Shown one piece after another: positions 43,839 to 52,737 of a stretch of 64,000 nucleotides of DNA; the first letter of the stretch is position 1, and the number at the start of each line of letters is the position of its first letter. The notes below the pieces were generated by a model that was not told the origin of the DNA, did not search any database, and saw nothing but the letters and a program-made list of their open reading frames with translations. The DNA comes from Salinimicrobium flavum (GTDB lineage: Bacteria > Bacteroidota > Bacteroidia > Flavobacteriales > Flavobacteriaceae), in contig NZ_JBHULT010000006.1 in assembly GCF_042684505.1 (NCBI RefSeq), positions 620,001-684,000 on the forward strand. The letters are read 5' to 3'. Both the position numbers and the translations under genes were made by a program.

Positions 43839-44816
43839 CTAGAAATCTGCGTCGAAACTGATCTTATCAGATTCTTTATCTTTATTCATCACGCCGGCCT
43901 TCTGATATTCTCCAACCCGCTTCTCGAAGAAATTTGTTTTCCCCTGCAGGTTGATCATATCCATAAAGTCAAAGGGATTAGCCGTACCGTATTCTTTCTC
44001 GCATTCAAGTTCCACCAGCAAACGGTCAGCCACAAACTCCAGGTATTGGGTCATTAATTTTGAATTCATACCAATAAGGCTCACGGGAAGTGATTCTGTA
44101 ATAAACTCCCGTTCAATATTCAGTGCGTCGACAATGATCTCCCTAATTCGCTCTTTTGATACTTTGTTTACCAGGTGGTTGTTGTGCAGGTGAACAGCGA
44201 AGTCGCAGTGCACGCCTTCATCTCTGGAAATTAGTTCATTCGAAAAAGTAAGTCCGGGCATCAATCCGCGTTTCTTCAGCCAGAAGATCGAGCAGAAAGC
44301 TCCCGAAAAGAAGATCCCTTCAACGGCAGCAAAAGCAATAAGTCTTTCAGCAAAAGAATCAGATTCTATCCATTTTAAAGCCCACTTCGCTTTTTTCTGA
44401 ATGGCAGGAAAAAATTCAATAGCCTTGAAGAGCTTGTTTTTTTCCTTTTCGTCCTTTACGTAAGTGTCAATTAACAGGGAGTAGGTTTCAGAATGGATGT
44501 TCTCCATCATGATCTGAAAACCATAAAAGAATTTTGCTTCTGAATACTGTACCTCATTTACAAAATTTTCAGCCAGGTTCTCATTTACTATCCCGTCTGA
44601 AGCCGCAAAAAAAGCGAGGATATGCTTGATGAAATAACGTTCATCTGAAGTCAGCTTTTGCTGCCAGTCAGTAAGGTCCTGGTGCAGGTCAATTTCTTCT
44701 GCAGTCCAGAAGCTTGCTTCCATTTTTTTGTACCAGTCCCAGATGTCGTGATGTTTAATGGGGAAGATCACAAATCTGTCTTTATTTTCCTGCAAAATAG
44801 GTTCTAACTGGCTCAT
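43839..44816 (-). CDS. nrdB: Ribonucleoside-diphosphate reductase, beta (small) subunit, class I
   Basis: The protein is 325 aa. It has the ferritin-like helices with di-metal ligand motifs: WTAEEIDLHQDL (Asp/Glu region), NENLAENFVNEVQYSEAKFFYGFQIMMENIHSE (Glu-x-x-His), and SRDEGVHCDFA (Glu-x-x-His). YEK-type radical access is expected but I did not trace the Tyr. The C-terminus, which docks into NrdA, ends DKISFDADF. It is the first gene of the nrdB-nrdA unit. Confidence 0.95.
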   Translation of the reverse strand: MSQLEPILQENKDRFVIFPIKHHDIWDWYKKMEASFWTAEEIDLHQDLTDWQQKLTSDERYFIKHILAFFAASDGIVNENLAENFVNEVQYSEAKFFYGFQIMMENIHSETYSLLIDTYVKDEKEKNKLFKAIEFFPAIQKKAKWALKWIESDSFAERLIAFAAVEGIFFSGAFCSIFWLKKRGLMPGLTFSNELISRDEGVHCDFAVHLHNNHLVNKVSKERIREIIVDALNIEREFITESLPVSLIGMNSKLMTQYLEFVADRLLVELECEKEYGTANPFDFMDMINLQGKTNFFEKRVGEYQKAGVMNKDKESDKISFDADF

Positions 44817-45207
44817 TTATTTTTAGTTGGTTTGGTCGTTATAACAAATATTGGAAAATCAGGCAGATATATGGCAGCAGCAGCAGAAAGCTTTTCAACA
44901 AAGTTTTCAACACGGCATGAGCCCATTGTTATTGACGTTGTGTTAATCTGTGACTTTAAGGTATTGGGTTGTAGTAAGTTATAACCTGTTAATAAAATTA
45001 AGAACAGGAAAATGAACAATTGGAATGACGTGAGGCACAAGAAGAATTTTTAGAGCCAACAAAGTGGGAAAAATCCCGGGAAAAGAATCAAGCCTTAAAG
45101 AAATCAATTCCGGGGTAAAGAAAGAGCCGGTTAAAGATAACCGGTTCTTTCAAAAAATCTGAATAATCCTGTATTAAGGTGCCATTGGGTAATACAGAAG
45201 ATCAGAA
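44817..45207. other. Intergenic region upstream of nrdB and downstream of the OmpA gene
   Basis: No gene is supported here. A 13-bp hairpin (45121-45133 with 45138-45150, one G-U pair, loop AAGA) is the likely terminator of the OmpA gene on the minus strand. The nrdB promoter should lie in 44820-45000, but I could not pick a clean -7/-33 pair or an NrdR box. Confidence 0.6.
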
Positions 45208-46467
45208 TTATAATTTCACAAATTCCACTCTGCGATTATTGGCCTTACCTTCGGGACTCTTATTGTCTGAAACGGGAACGGTTTCTCCCAGACCTTTGGT
45301 TTGCATTCTCGCTGCATCTATACCCAGTTCTGCGAGAGCTTCCTTGACTGCCTGGGCTCTTTGTTCACTAAGTTGCAGGTTGTATTGATTATCCCCGTCA
45401 CTGTCTGTATGGCCTTCAATACTGAACTTCATTTCGGGATGTTCTTTCATCATTTTTGCAATTTCATTAAGCACTCCCATCGATTCAGGTTTCAGGCTTG
45501 CCTGGTTAGTATCGAACAAGATCCCGCGGGTAACGAATTTACCTTCTTTCATAACCCGGTCGTAAAGGTCCTTTCCTCCTTTGGCTATCCTTACATTTCG
45601 TATCGCTCTTACTTGATTCTCATCTTGATGTGTATACGCTTCGATACTTACCATCTCAGGATACAGTTCAATATTCGGGATGTTCAGGATGCGGTCTTCA
45701 TCGATAAATACTTTTAAGGCACGTTGGTTATAGGAGATCGCAACATGCTTCCAACCGGGCAAGCCCTCATCTCGTCCTGCTCCAAAGTTATTATAGGTCT
45801 TATTTTCTCTGTTCGGTCCTTTTATGACCTGAATGTTAGCGCCGTTAGACCTTATCTGTAAAGGGTGTAGTATATCCCCATCTATCTTGGCAGAACCATT
45901 TGGGCCAGGATAAAACCGAAGGTTATACTGCTGCCAGCTGGTATAATTATCATTGAAATATGCATCAAATTCAATGGTAAACACATCAGGAAGGTATTTG
46001 GATTCTTTCATCAAAGGTGCTATGATCGCATTTTTTTCGAAAAGGATCACTGGTTTGCCTTCCAGGGATGCATTTTCTGCACTTCCTTTCAGCAGGTCCC
46101 ACCTGGAGGGAAATTCGCCGTTTTCTTCCCGTATGAGGTCATCTTCAAAGATGATTTCATCACCGGGCACAAAATTATATTTCGACCAGGGTTTTACTTT
46201 TTTGCCATCCGGAGTTCCAGCAGGGGTCGTTGATTTTTCATTAGACGGGCTGGGGTTTGTTTCTGTTGAGACGGGCTGCCCCTTTTCATTAAAAAGGGTA
46301 TCCAAGGCCTTATTGGTCTCTTTCGTAACCTTTTGATCAGTTTTTTTTAAGACCGCTTTTTCAGCAGCTTTTTCTGCTTTCTTGGAGATCTTTTTTAAGA
46401 TCTGAGCTTCTGCGGAAGTTGAAAAACACATGCAGAGAGCCATTAAAAGATAGAATAAATGTTTCAT
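45208..46467 (-). CDS. OmpA family peptidoglycan-binding outer-membrane protein
   Basis: The protein is 419 aa with a signal peptide (to about 21) and a Lys/Ala-rich coiled segment (about 23-60) followed by a Pro/Ser/Thr linker. A concanavalin/LamG-like middle domain (about 95-310, EIIFEDDLIREENGEFPSRW) precedes the C-terminal OmpA domain with FSIEGHTDSDGDNQYNLQLSEQ-type peptidoglycan-binding motif and NNRRVEFVKL end. It likely links the outer membrane to the cell wall. It is monocistronic, followed by a hairpin at 45121-45150. Confidence 0.87.
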   Translation of the reverse strand: MKHLFYLLMALCMCFSTSAEAQILKKISKKAEKAAEKAVLKKTDQKVTKETNKALDTLFNEKGQPVSTETNPSPSNEKSTTPAGTPDGKKVKPWSKYNFVPGDEIIFEDDLIREENGEFPSRWDLLKGSAENASLEGKPVILFEKNAIIAPLMKESKYLPDVFTIEFDAYFNDNYTSWQQYNLRFYPGPNGSAKIDGDILHPLQIRSNGANIQVIKGPNRENKTYNNFGAGRDEGLPGWKHVAISYNQRALKVFIDEDRILNIPNIELYPEMVSIEAYTHQDENQVRAIRNVRIAKGGKDLYDRVMKEGKFVTRGILFDTNQASLKPESMGVLNEIAKMMKEHPEMKFSIEGHTDSDGDNQYNLQLSEQRAQAVKEALAELGIDAARMQTKGLGETVPVSDNKSPEGKANNRRVEFVKL

Positions 46468-46644
46468 GATTTCCCGTATTAATAGCGTTGTGTTAGGGCA
46501 CTAATGGCGACAGGGGAAAAGGGGAGTGGGGGTTCGATCATCCAATACTTTTTTGGATGAAATTTAATTGCATAAAGTTAGAGAAAAACTTTAATTTATT
46601 ATGTGGACGGGAGATATTTTAACGTATATGTTATTGAAAGTGAG

Positions 46645-47214
46645 CTACTTCGTTATTTTTTCTGCCACTTTTTCGAGTTCGGCATACCAGTCTTCGCCAA
46701 ACTTCCTTATAAGGGCATCTTTTACGAATTTATATACCGGAACCTGCAGCTCTTTCCCCAGGGTACAGGCATCATCGCAGATGTACCAATGATGATAGTT
46801 TACGGCAGAGAATTCAGAATAATCCTGCACGCGTACCGGATAAAGATGACATGAAACGGGCTTTTTCCAGGTTATTTCCCCCTGGTTGTAGGCTTCTTCA
46901 ATTCCGCAGAGGGCCGTTCCTTTTTTATCAAAGGTCACATAGGCGCAGTCGGCTCCGTTGATAAGCGGGGTCTCGTATTCTCCGTCAGCTCCAATCACAG
47001 AAGTTCCCTGCTCCTCAATGGCCTTGATGCCTTTTTCGCGCAGGAAAGGTTTGACCTTAGGATAGATCTCCTCAAGAATGTGCGTCTCCTCCTCTTCCAG
47101 AGGGGCACCAGCATCACCTGCGATACAGCAGGCCCCTTTGCAGGCCGAAAGGTTACACACAAAGTCCTTTTCCAGGACCTCTTCACTTACAATGGTCTTT
47201 CCTAATTGAAACAT
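46645..47214 (-). CDS. DUF3109 family cysteine-rich protein
   Basis: This 189-aa cytoplasmic protein has many cysteines: CNLSACKGACC at 20-30, further single Cys near 92 and 105, SCHLYPV, and CDDAC near 150. The pattern resembles the YkgJ-type CxnCxxxCC metal-binding families, so a zinc or iron-sulfur site is likely; the function is unknown. A perfect -7 element TATCTTTG ends four bases before the ATG, suggesting a leaderless mRNA. It is divergent from marC. Confidence 0.82.
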   Translation of the reverse strand: MFQLGKTIVSEEVLEKDFVCNLSACKGACCIAGDAGAPLEEEETHILEEIYPKVKPFLREKGIKAIEEQGTSVIGADGEYETPLINGADCAYVTFDKKGTALCGIEEAYNQGEITWKKPVSCHLYPVRVQDYSEFSAVNYHHWYICDDACTLGKELQVPVYKFVKDALIRKFGEDWYAELEKVAEKITK

Positions 47215-47218
47215 GCGG

Positions 47219-47226
47219 CAAAGATA
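47219..47226 (-). promoter_or_regulatory. -7 element TATCTTTG directly before the DUF3109 gene
   Basis: On the minus strand TATCTTTG (47226-47219) ends four bases before the ATG at 47214. This places the transcription start inside or beside the start codon. Confidence 0.45.
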
Positions 47227-47291
47227 CTTTTTAAAGACGTGAATTTAAACTCCGGACATTCATTTAAGTTAAATTTTTCTATTCAAAAGAA

Positions 47292-47320
47292 TTTTCTTCT
47301 CGATTTTCCCTGTACTTTTG
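47292..47320 (+). promoter_or_regulatory. Promoter of the marC-like gene
   Basis: TACTTTTG at 47313-47320 fits TAnnTTTG, and TTTTC at 47292-47296 sits 16-19 bases upstream as a -33-like element. The start codon is at 47343. Confidence 0.5.
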
Positions 47321-47342
47321 CAGCCTCACTAAGCAGATCGTC

Positions 47343-47918
47343 ATGAAACTGGATTTTAGGGAAATAGCTACGGCCAGTATGATCCTTTTTGCCGTAATTG
47401 ATATCATAGGGAGTATTCCTATAATTATCGATCTACGGAAGAAGGTGGGTCATATTCAAAGTGAAAAAGCTACCGTGGTTGCCGGGATACTTATGATCGC
47501 TTTCCTCTTCGTGGGAAAAGAGATCCTGAATCTCATTGGGATCGATGTGAATTCGTTTGCTGTTGCAGGTTCCCTTATTCTGTTCTTCCTGGCCCTGGAA
47601 ATGATCCTGGGGATCACGCTTTATAAAGATGAAGCTCCCGAAACTGCTGCCGTAGTACCACTTGCATTTCCTCTAATAGCGGGAGCAGGGACTATGACCT
47701 CCATACTTTCTTTAAGAGCGGAATACGAGACTGTTAATATCATTGCAGCCATTATTATTAATATTATTTTTGTCTACATAGTCCTTAAATCTTCCGGGAA
47801 GATCGAGAATTTTCTTGGTAAACAGGGGATAAATGTGGTCCGTAAAATCTTTGGCGTCATCCTGCTGGCTATAGCAGTCAAACTGTTCGCCACCAACATC
47901 AAGAGCTTATTTATATGA
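47343..47918 (+). CDS. MarC family integral membrane protein
   Basis: This 191-aa protein has six predicted membrane helices in two halves. The family motifs are FAVIDIIGSIPIIIDL near residue 17 and PLAFPLIAGAGTMTSILSL near 106, the conserved PLA-PLI-GPG-type loop of MarC/UPF0056. The role is unknown; despite the name, MarC proteins are not proven drug exporters. Its stop overlaps the next small gene by four bases (ATGA). Confidence 0.88.
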   Translation: MKLDFREIATASMILFAVIDIIGSIPIIIDLRKKVGHIQSEKATVVAGILMIAFLFVGKEILNLIGIDVNSFAVAGSLILFFLALEMILGITLYKDEAPETAAVVPLAFPLIAGAGTMTSILSLRAEYETVNIIAAIIINIIFVYIVLKSSGKIENFLGKQGINVVRKIFGVILLAIAVKLFATNIKSLFI

Positions 47919-48112
47919 AAATCTTTATTTACGTACTTATTGCCCTCGCCAGCGGGCTTATTATATACAACTTTACCTTTCTTGATCTTGAGAATGTAAT
48001 GGCAGGTGAAAGCGCGACTGCATTAATTGGGATTCTTGCAGCCAGTTGCGTGGTAGTGTTGATGGTAATTTTGCTAATGTCGCGGGCTATTTCTGAAAAA
48101 GCCGGGGAATAA
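47915..48112 (+). CDS. Small 65-aa membrane protein coupled to marC
   Basis: The start overlaps the marC-like stop (47915-47918). Two hydrophobic segments (about 3-20 and 38-57) are joined by an acidic loop, ending RAISEKAGE. No family is recognised. Translational coupling suggests it works with the MarC-like protein. Confidence 0.7.
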   Translation: MKIFIYVLIALASGLIIYNFTFLDLENVMAGESATALIGILAASCVVVLMVILLMSRAISEKAGE

Positions 48113-48161
48113 TTTTTATTTCAGGCAAACCGGGTGAAGTGTCTTTTTACAGAATCCCTGA

Positions 48162-49754
48162 TCACTTTTCTTTTGAAAGTTCGATCACCTTCTCTATCAT
48201 TGGATCTTCCTCATTCACGATCTGTTCAAAAGCATTGCTTCCAAAAAGTTGTTGAGCCATTGTGGCTTTTAAGTACCTCTTAAGAACAGGTTTGTATTGT
48301 GATACTTTTATCTGGAAATTTTCCCTTCTGGTGAATTCTCTGAACTGCTGAAGGATACTTTCGTCAACTATTGCGGTGTTACGGAAATCTTCAAAACTGA
48401 GACTGTTATAGTAACTTCTGTTATTTTCAAGGGTTTCAAAAATAAAGCGGTCCATATATCCCATGCGCAGCATTAGGTTAAGGCTTTCTTTTTCAAAGTT
48501 GGTATCCTTCGGCACAAAGATATCGGGAATAATACCTCCGCCGCCATACACGGTCCTTCCACCCGGAGTAGTATATTTGAGAGAGTCGTCCACACTGATA
48601 TTATCAGCGTTCACTAATTCTCCATTCTTATAACGATTCAAGTAATCCTTGAAATATTCCTCATTTCCGTGATCGTAGGGCTTCTGAATAGATCTACCTG
48701 TAGGAGTGTAATACCGGGCTATGGTAAGCCTCACTGCACTACCGTCACCAAGGGCCATTTCCCTTTGCACCAAACCTTTCCCATAAGACCTGCGTCCTAC
48801 AATAGTGCCTTTATCATTGTCCTGCAGGGCTCCCGCTACTATTTCACTGGCTGAAGCCGAATTCTCATTGATCAAAACGTATAATTCCCCTTTTTCAAAT
48901 ATCCCGTCTTTTGTGGAAAAAGTCTTTTCAATAGCCCCTTTTTTATTCTTCGTAAGCAGGATAAGTTTATTATCATCCAGGAATTCATCCACGATCTGGG
49001 TGGCTTCAGCAAGATAACCTCCCGGGTTATCCCTCAAATCAAGTGCGATCTGTTTGGCTCCCTGTTTCTTCAGCAGAATAAGTTTTTCCCGAAATTCCTT
49101 GTAAGTTGATTCAGCGAACCTGTTGATCTTAATATATCCAAGCTCATCAGTTAGCATGTAAGCGGCATCCACACTTTTAAGAGGAACCTTTCCACGATTA
49201 ACATTGAATTCAAGTAGCTCGGGTACCCCCTTACGGTATATTTTCAGAACAACTTTTGTGTTTTCTTCCCCTTTGAGATGTTCGGTGATAGAATCATTGC
49301 TTATTTGCTTATTGAACAGCGGCTGGCCATTGGCATATAATATTCTGTCGCCACCCTGGATCCCTACTTTTTCACTGGGGCCTCCCTCAAGGGTTTGTAT
49401 AACAGCAATGGTATCATTTACATTGTAAAAACTTACCCCAATACCTACAAAATCACCTTTCATGCTTTCGCTGAGGTTGGCGTATTCTGCTTGCGGAATA
49501 TATACGGAATGTGGATCAAGGTCTGTTAGAATACCATTAACGGTGACATCCACAATACTGTCCATGTTCACCTCGTCAACATATTCATATTCTATATAAT
49601 CAATAAGCCTGGCTAGTTTCTCTTTCTTTTTATTGGTAGAAAGCAGGGAGGAAGAGGTGTAATTAGAAAAATCAAGGGCTGCACCTAAGAGTACTCCAAG
49701 AGCACAGGCTAATCCCAATAGCAGTGGCAAGTATTTTTTCGAATAACCTTTCAA
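48162..49754 (-). CDS. S41 family C-terminal processing peptidase (CtpA-like)
   Basis: The protein is 530 aa with an N-terminal membrane anchor (about 9-28). A PDZ domain (about 90-175, FVGIGVSFYN and GGDRILYANGQPLF) and the S41 protease core follow. NENSASASEIVAGALQ (297-311) supplies the nucleophile Ser and YGKGLVQ the general base Lys326. It is a periplasmic serine protease likely trimming envelope proteins. It overlaps the upstream dCMP deaminase by four bases, so the two are one operon. Confidence 0.92.
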   Translation of the reverse strand: MKGYSKKYLPLLLGLACALGVLLGAALDFSNYTSSSLLSTNKKKEKLARLIDYIEYEYVDEVNMDSIVDVTVNGILTDLDPHSVYIPQAEYANLSESMKGDFVGIGVSFYNVNDTIAVIQTLEGGPSEKVGIQGGDRILYANGQPLFNKQISNDSITEHLKGEENTKVVLKIYRKGVPELLEFNVNRGKVPLKSVDAAYMLTDELGYIKINRFAESTYKEFREKLILLKKQGAKQIALDLRDNPGGYLAEATQIVDEFLDDNKLILLTKNKKGAIEKTFSTKDGIFEKGELYVLINENSASASEIVAGALQDNDKGTIVGRRSYGKGLVQREMALGDGSAVRLTIARYYTPTGRSIQKPYDHGNEEYFKDYLNRYKNGELVNADNISVDDSLKYTTPGGRTVYGGGGIIPDIFVPKDTNFEKESLNLMLRMGYMDRFIFETLENNRSYYNSLSFEDFRNTAIVDESILQQFREFTRRENFQIKVSQYKPVLKRYLKATMAQQLFGSNAFEQIVNEEDPMIEKVIELSKEK

Positions 49755-50182
49755 TCGTCCAGATGATCAATTTGTTGAAGTTCAACCCCGGCTTTTTTTA
49801 AAAATTTGAGTCCGGCGTTGTCCTTATAATCTATATTATACACCAGCCTTTTAATGCCGGCCTGATGTATTAATTTGCTGCATTCCTTGCAGGGGGACAT
49901 GGTAATATATAAAGTTGCTCCCTCACAAGATTGCGTTGACCCCGCTACCTTAAGTATGGCATTGGCCTCGGCATGCAGTACATACCATTTGGTATATCCT
50001 TCTTCATCCTCACACGGATTTTCGAATCCTGTAGGGGTTCCATTATATCCGTCGGAAATTATCATTCTATCTTTCACAATAAGTGCGCCAACCTGTTTGC
50101 GCTTGCAGTGGGAAAGTTTACTCCATTCCCTGGCTATCCGGAGATAGGCTTTATCGTACTTTTTTTGCTTGGTTTTCTGCAT
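49751..50182 (-). CDS. dCMP deaminase (deoxycytidylate deaminase)
   Basis: The protein is 143 aa from the ATG at 50182 (a TTG six codons upstream is less likely). Zinc and catalytic residues are His70 and Glu72 in VLHAEANAI and Cys98/Cys101 in SPCKECS. SDGYNGTPTGF is the substrate-loop motif of the dCMP deaminase/ComEB branch. It converts dCMP to dUMP for thymidylate synthesis. It overlaps the S41 peptidase by ATGA and has a clear promoter at 50242-50272. Confidence 0.9.
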   Translation of the reverse strand: MQKTKQKKYDKAYLRIAREWSKLSHCKRKQVGALIVKDRMIISDGYNGTPTGFENPCEDEEGYTKWYVLHAEANAILKVAGSTQSCEGATLYITMSPCKECSKLIHQAGIKRLVYNIDYKDNAGLKFLKKAGVELQQIDHLDD

Positions 50183-50241
50183 AGTATAAATTACGTGCAA
50201 TTTATAAAGCTTTTAAGTGTGGTAAAAAACTTTCCACTTTA

Positions 50242-50272
50242 CAAAAATATTACTGGTGCAAAGTTAAAACAA
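50242..50272 (-). promoter_or_regulatory. Promoter of the dCMP deaminase/S41 peptidase operon
   Basis: On the minus strand TTG (50272-50270) is followed by 20 bases and TATTTTTG (50249-50242), the standard Bacteroidota spacing and -7 sequence. The leader to the ATG would be about 55 bases. Confidence 0.6.
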
Positions 50273-50289
50273 TTTGGTGGCCTTAATTT

Positions 50290-50880
50290 TTAAAAAAGTG
50301 CCAGATAATTCTCTCTTAATATGGGCAGGATCACCCCTATTACTATAGAAGAAATTATCAAAATCCAATCACGTCGATTTACCTTTAGTACATTTTGCAG
50401 CAGGAAAGCCAGTATGAGTACACTCAACACCACAATGATTTGTGCTGCTTCTATACCCAGGGCGAATTCCAGAAGGGGAAGGAATTTGCTTTCGGTCCCT
50501 GCAGCGATCATTTTAAAATAGCTGGAAAAACCCAACCCGTGAACTATCCCAAAGAAAGCCGTGGTAAAATAGAGCACGCCTACATTATTTTTGTTCTCTC
50601 TGGTCTTAGCATAGACAATATTAAAAAGAGCGGTAACAAGAATGGTGACGGGGATCAAAAATTCTACCCAGTTGCTGTTTACCTGCACCACTTTGTAGAC
50701 AGACAGGAACAGGGAAACGGTGTGGCCAAGAGTAAAAATAGTGACCAGCCAAAAAACCCGTTTCCAGCTTTGAAAACTGTAAGAGGCTACCAGTACAATG
50801 AGGAAAAGAATATGATCATAGGCATTCCAGTCCAGAACGTGTTCCAGGCCCAATTTAAAATACAACCAGAATTGTGACAT
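50290..50880 (-). CDS. HupE/UreJ family membrane protein
   Basis: This 196-aa protein has about six membrane helices and the family's N-terminal GLEHVLDWNAYDHILFL and FTLGHTVSLFL motifs, which carry conserved His residues. A central HGLGFSS follows. HupE/UreJ proteins are linked to nickel uptake, but this short flavobacterial form is not near hydrogenase or urease genes, so a metal or other solute role is open. It is transcribed from its own promoter (50904-50934). Confidence 0.85.
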   Translation of the reverse strand: MSQFWLYFKLGLEHVLDWNAYDHILFLIVLVASYSFQSWKRVFWLVTIFTLGHTVSLFLSVYKVVQVNSNWVEFLIPVTILVTALFNIVYAKTRENKNNVGVLYFTTAFFGIVHGLGFSSYFKMIAAGTESKFLPLLEFALGIEAAQIIVVLSVLILAFLLQNVLKVNRRDWILIISSIVIGVILPILRENYLALF

Positions 50881-50903
50881 AATGAGGGGGAAATGATAAG
50901 CTC

Positions 50904-50934
50904 CGAAAGTACAATTTCTATTAAAAACAGCAAA
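50904..50934 (-). promoter_or_regulatory. Promoter of the HupE/UreJ gene
   Basis: On the minus strand TTTG (50934-50931) is followed by 19 bases and TACTTTCG (50911-50904), one mismatch to TAnnTTTG. The ATG is at 50880. Confidence 0.5.
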
Positions 50935-50985
50935 GGTTAGCCTTGATCGAAACTTTTCTTCTCTTATTACAGTCCCGGGATTTTA

Positions 50986-51081
50986 CTAACCTGTAAGTCT
51001 TGCAACAATAAAGATTACCAGAAGCAGACTGCATACCAGGAAAAGGAATTGTAAAACCTTGATCAATGTGTCATCTCTCAT
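50986..51081 (-). CDS. Possible 31-aa single-pass membrane peptide
   Basis: An ATG frame gives MRDDTLIKVLQF followed by a strongly hydrophobic stretch (about 11-26) and VARLTG. The shape is that of a small single-pass membrane protein. It lies in the 428-base gap between the SCO gene and the HupE gene, where I see nothing else supported. No homologue is recognised; chance is possible. Confidence 0.35.
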   Translation of the reverse strand: MRDDTLIKVLQFLFLVCSLLLVIFIVARLTG

Positions 51082-51308
51082 AACGGTGGAATAATTAACC
51101 GGGGGGAATAACATTGGGAGGTTGCTTAAAATTAAAAATTTTTTTGATAACAAAGGGAATACTTTGAAAAAACAGGAAAACTATTTTTCTGATCGTCAGG
51201 AATTTGAGTGGGTGGCGGGTTTATGGCTTACTGCTCTTTTCAAACAGAAACCGGAGCTGTAAAAATGCTGTTTTAAAAGTATCTTTTTCGATAGGGTCCA
51301 CAATTTTC

Positions 51309-51932
51309 TTAATTGGAAATTTCAGTTTTAATAGCCTCTACAGTTTCCGTGTTATCTACTCCCAATCCTTCCTGCTGGTGAACCAGTACCCCTTCTTCGT
51401 CAAAAACGCTTATGATGTTGGAGTGGGAAAAATCTATGGGGGAGATCTTCTTATAACTTACCGCAAGAACGGTCGCAAATTCCCGGGTATCTTCTGGCGT
51501 ACCGCGAAGGAACACCCAATGGTCTTCTTCCATTTCATTTTCTTTTGCAAAAGCCTCCAGCCGCTGCGGGGTGTCAGTTTCAGGATCAATGCTTACCATT
51601 ATAAATTTGGTCTTACCAAGATATTTCCCGGGTACCTGTTTTTCAATGTTGCGCATATCTGCAATTAAACGAGGACAGGCAGCTTTACAGGAAGTATAGA
51701 TCATTACCATAACCAGCACATTTCCCCGAAGATCTTCAAGTTGAATATACTCGTTATTCTGAGTGGTCCATGTTGCCGGTAGGTGGTAGATGGAAAGTTC
51801 AGGCAGCTCTGTGTTTTCTGCGGAATTTTCTGTCGCAGCGACTTCTTTTTCTGCCATATCCTGCTTTTTATCAGACTGATTACAAGCTGAAAAAAGTAAT
51901 AAAACAAATAATATAAAAACCGCCTTTTTCAT
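51309..51932 (-). CDS. SCO family copper chaperone/thioredoxin-like lipoprotein
   Basis: This 207-aa lipoprotein has its lipobox FSAC at 17. The SCO thioredoxin fold has IYTSCKAACPRLIADM with Cys82 and Cys86 (CxxxC) and a distal His170 in DFSHSNI; the three bind copper. VSIDPETDTPQRL is the family signature. It is the third gene of the nirK operon, three bases after the NirV-like gene, so it probably delivers copper to NirK rather than to a cytochrome oxidase. Confidence 0.9.
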   Translation of the reverse strand: MKKAVFILFVLLLFSACNQSDKKQDMAEKEVAATENSAENTELPELSIYHLPATWTTQNNEYIQLEDLRGNVLVMVMIYTSCKAACPRLIADMRNIEKQVPGKYLGKTKFIMVSIDPETDTPQRLEAFAKENEMEEDHWVFLRGTPEDTREFATVLAVSYKKISPIDFSHSNIISVFDEEGVLVHQQEGLGVDNTETVEAIKTEISN

Positions 51933-51935
51933 GAA

Positions 51936-52718
51936 TTATAAATTTTGTTTTTCAATATCCTGAACACATCGGAAGCCGAGGTTCTTGATCGAATACCTGG
52001 CTTTCATACTTCCGCGGAAGGCATACCTCATAAATGCAGCGTAATTCATAAGATCTGTAGCGCCAATAGCGGCAGCTCCGCAAAATAAATTATTGTCTCC
52101 CGCGCTATCCTTTCGGGATTCCCCTCCTATCATAACCGAATTAAAATCTGAAGTCCATTCCCAAACAAGGCCATGAAGATCATAGATCCCCCAGTAATTT
52201 TTGAAAGTTTGGCCTATTGGTTTACTATAGGTGTTTGGAGTTTCATACCAGCTTAAGATGAATTGGTTGTAGGATTTCTCTGTGCGGGCATCGGGCTGTC
52301 TCTCGCTTGCCATGGCTACATATTCCCATTCATCTACAGTGGGCAATCTCTTGCCCTGACACTCGCAGTAATTTTTGGCTGCATACCAGGAAACATTAGT
52401 GACCGGAGCATTGGGTAACATATTATCGGCTAAAGTATAATCATCTTTCCAATTGCGAAGGTAATTGTCATCGGCAAATAATTGTTTGACCTCTGACTTT
52501 CTCCACCGGGGATTCTCTTCTACGAATTTTAAAAACTCTGAATTAGTGACAGGATATATATCCATGAGAAAATCACCTACGGGAATTTCGGTTTTGGTTC
52601 CGTAGAGGGGAATGAATTCCCCTCCGCGAATCTCTTCCATTGAACCAGACTGGCTATATGCCTGGCATTGAAATAACCCGATGCAAAATATCAGTCTTAC
52701 GAGTATTCTCATTTTCAT
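51936..52718 (-). CDS. nirV: Formylglycine-generating-enzyme-like protein (NirV-type)
   Basis: This 260-aa secreted protein (signal peptide to about 22) has the FGE-sulfatase fold. It has FLMDIYPVTNSEFLKFVEENP near 47, GKRLPTVDEWEYVAMA near 123 and GLVWEWTSDFNSVM near 184, and it ends GFRCVQD. Genes of this family next to nirK are called nirV in denitrifiers; their role is unproven. There is no sulfatase gene nearby, so true formylglycine generation is unlikely. It lies 19 bases after nirK and 3 before the SCO gene. Confidence 0.83.
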   Translation of the reverse strand: MKMRILVRLIFCIGLFQCQAYSQSGSMEEIRGGEFIPLYGTKTEIPVGDFLMDIYPVTNSEFLKFVEENPRWRKSEVKQLFADDNYLRNWKDDYTLADNMLPNAPVTNVSWYAAKNYCECQGKRLPTVDEWEYVAMASERQPDARTEKSYNQFILSWYETPNTYSKPIGQTFKNYWGIYDLHGLVWEWTSDFNSVMIGGESRKDSAGDNNLFCGAAAIGATDLMNYAAFMRYAFRGSMKARYSIKNLGFRCVQDIEKQNL

Positions 52719-52737
52719 TGTTAAGCGGGTACTGCTT

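Noticed and set aside
44820..45000. NrdR box upstream of nrdB
   Set aside because: I looked for the paired palindromic boxes and found no convincing match.
51177..51260. 28-codon plus-strand frame starting with TTG
   Set aside because: It has no ATG, no conserved features, and is too short to support.
51204..51668. 154-aa plus-strand open frame
   Set aside because: It mostly mirrors the SCO gene; no motif and no promoter.
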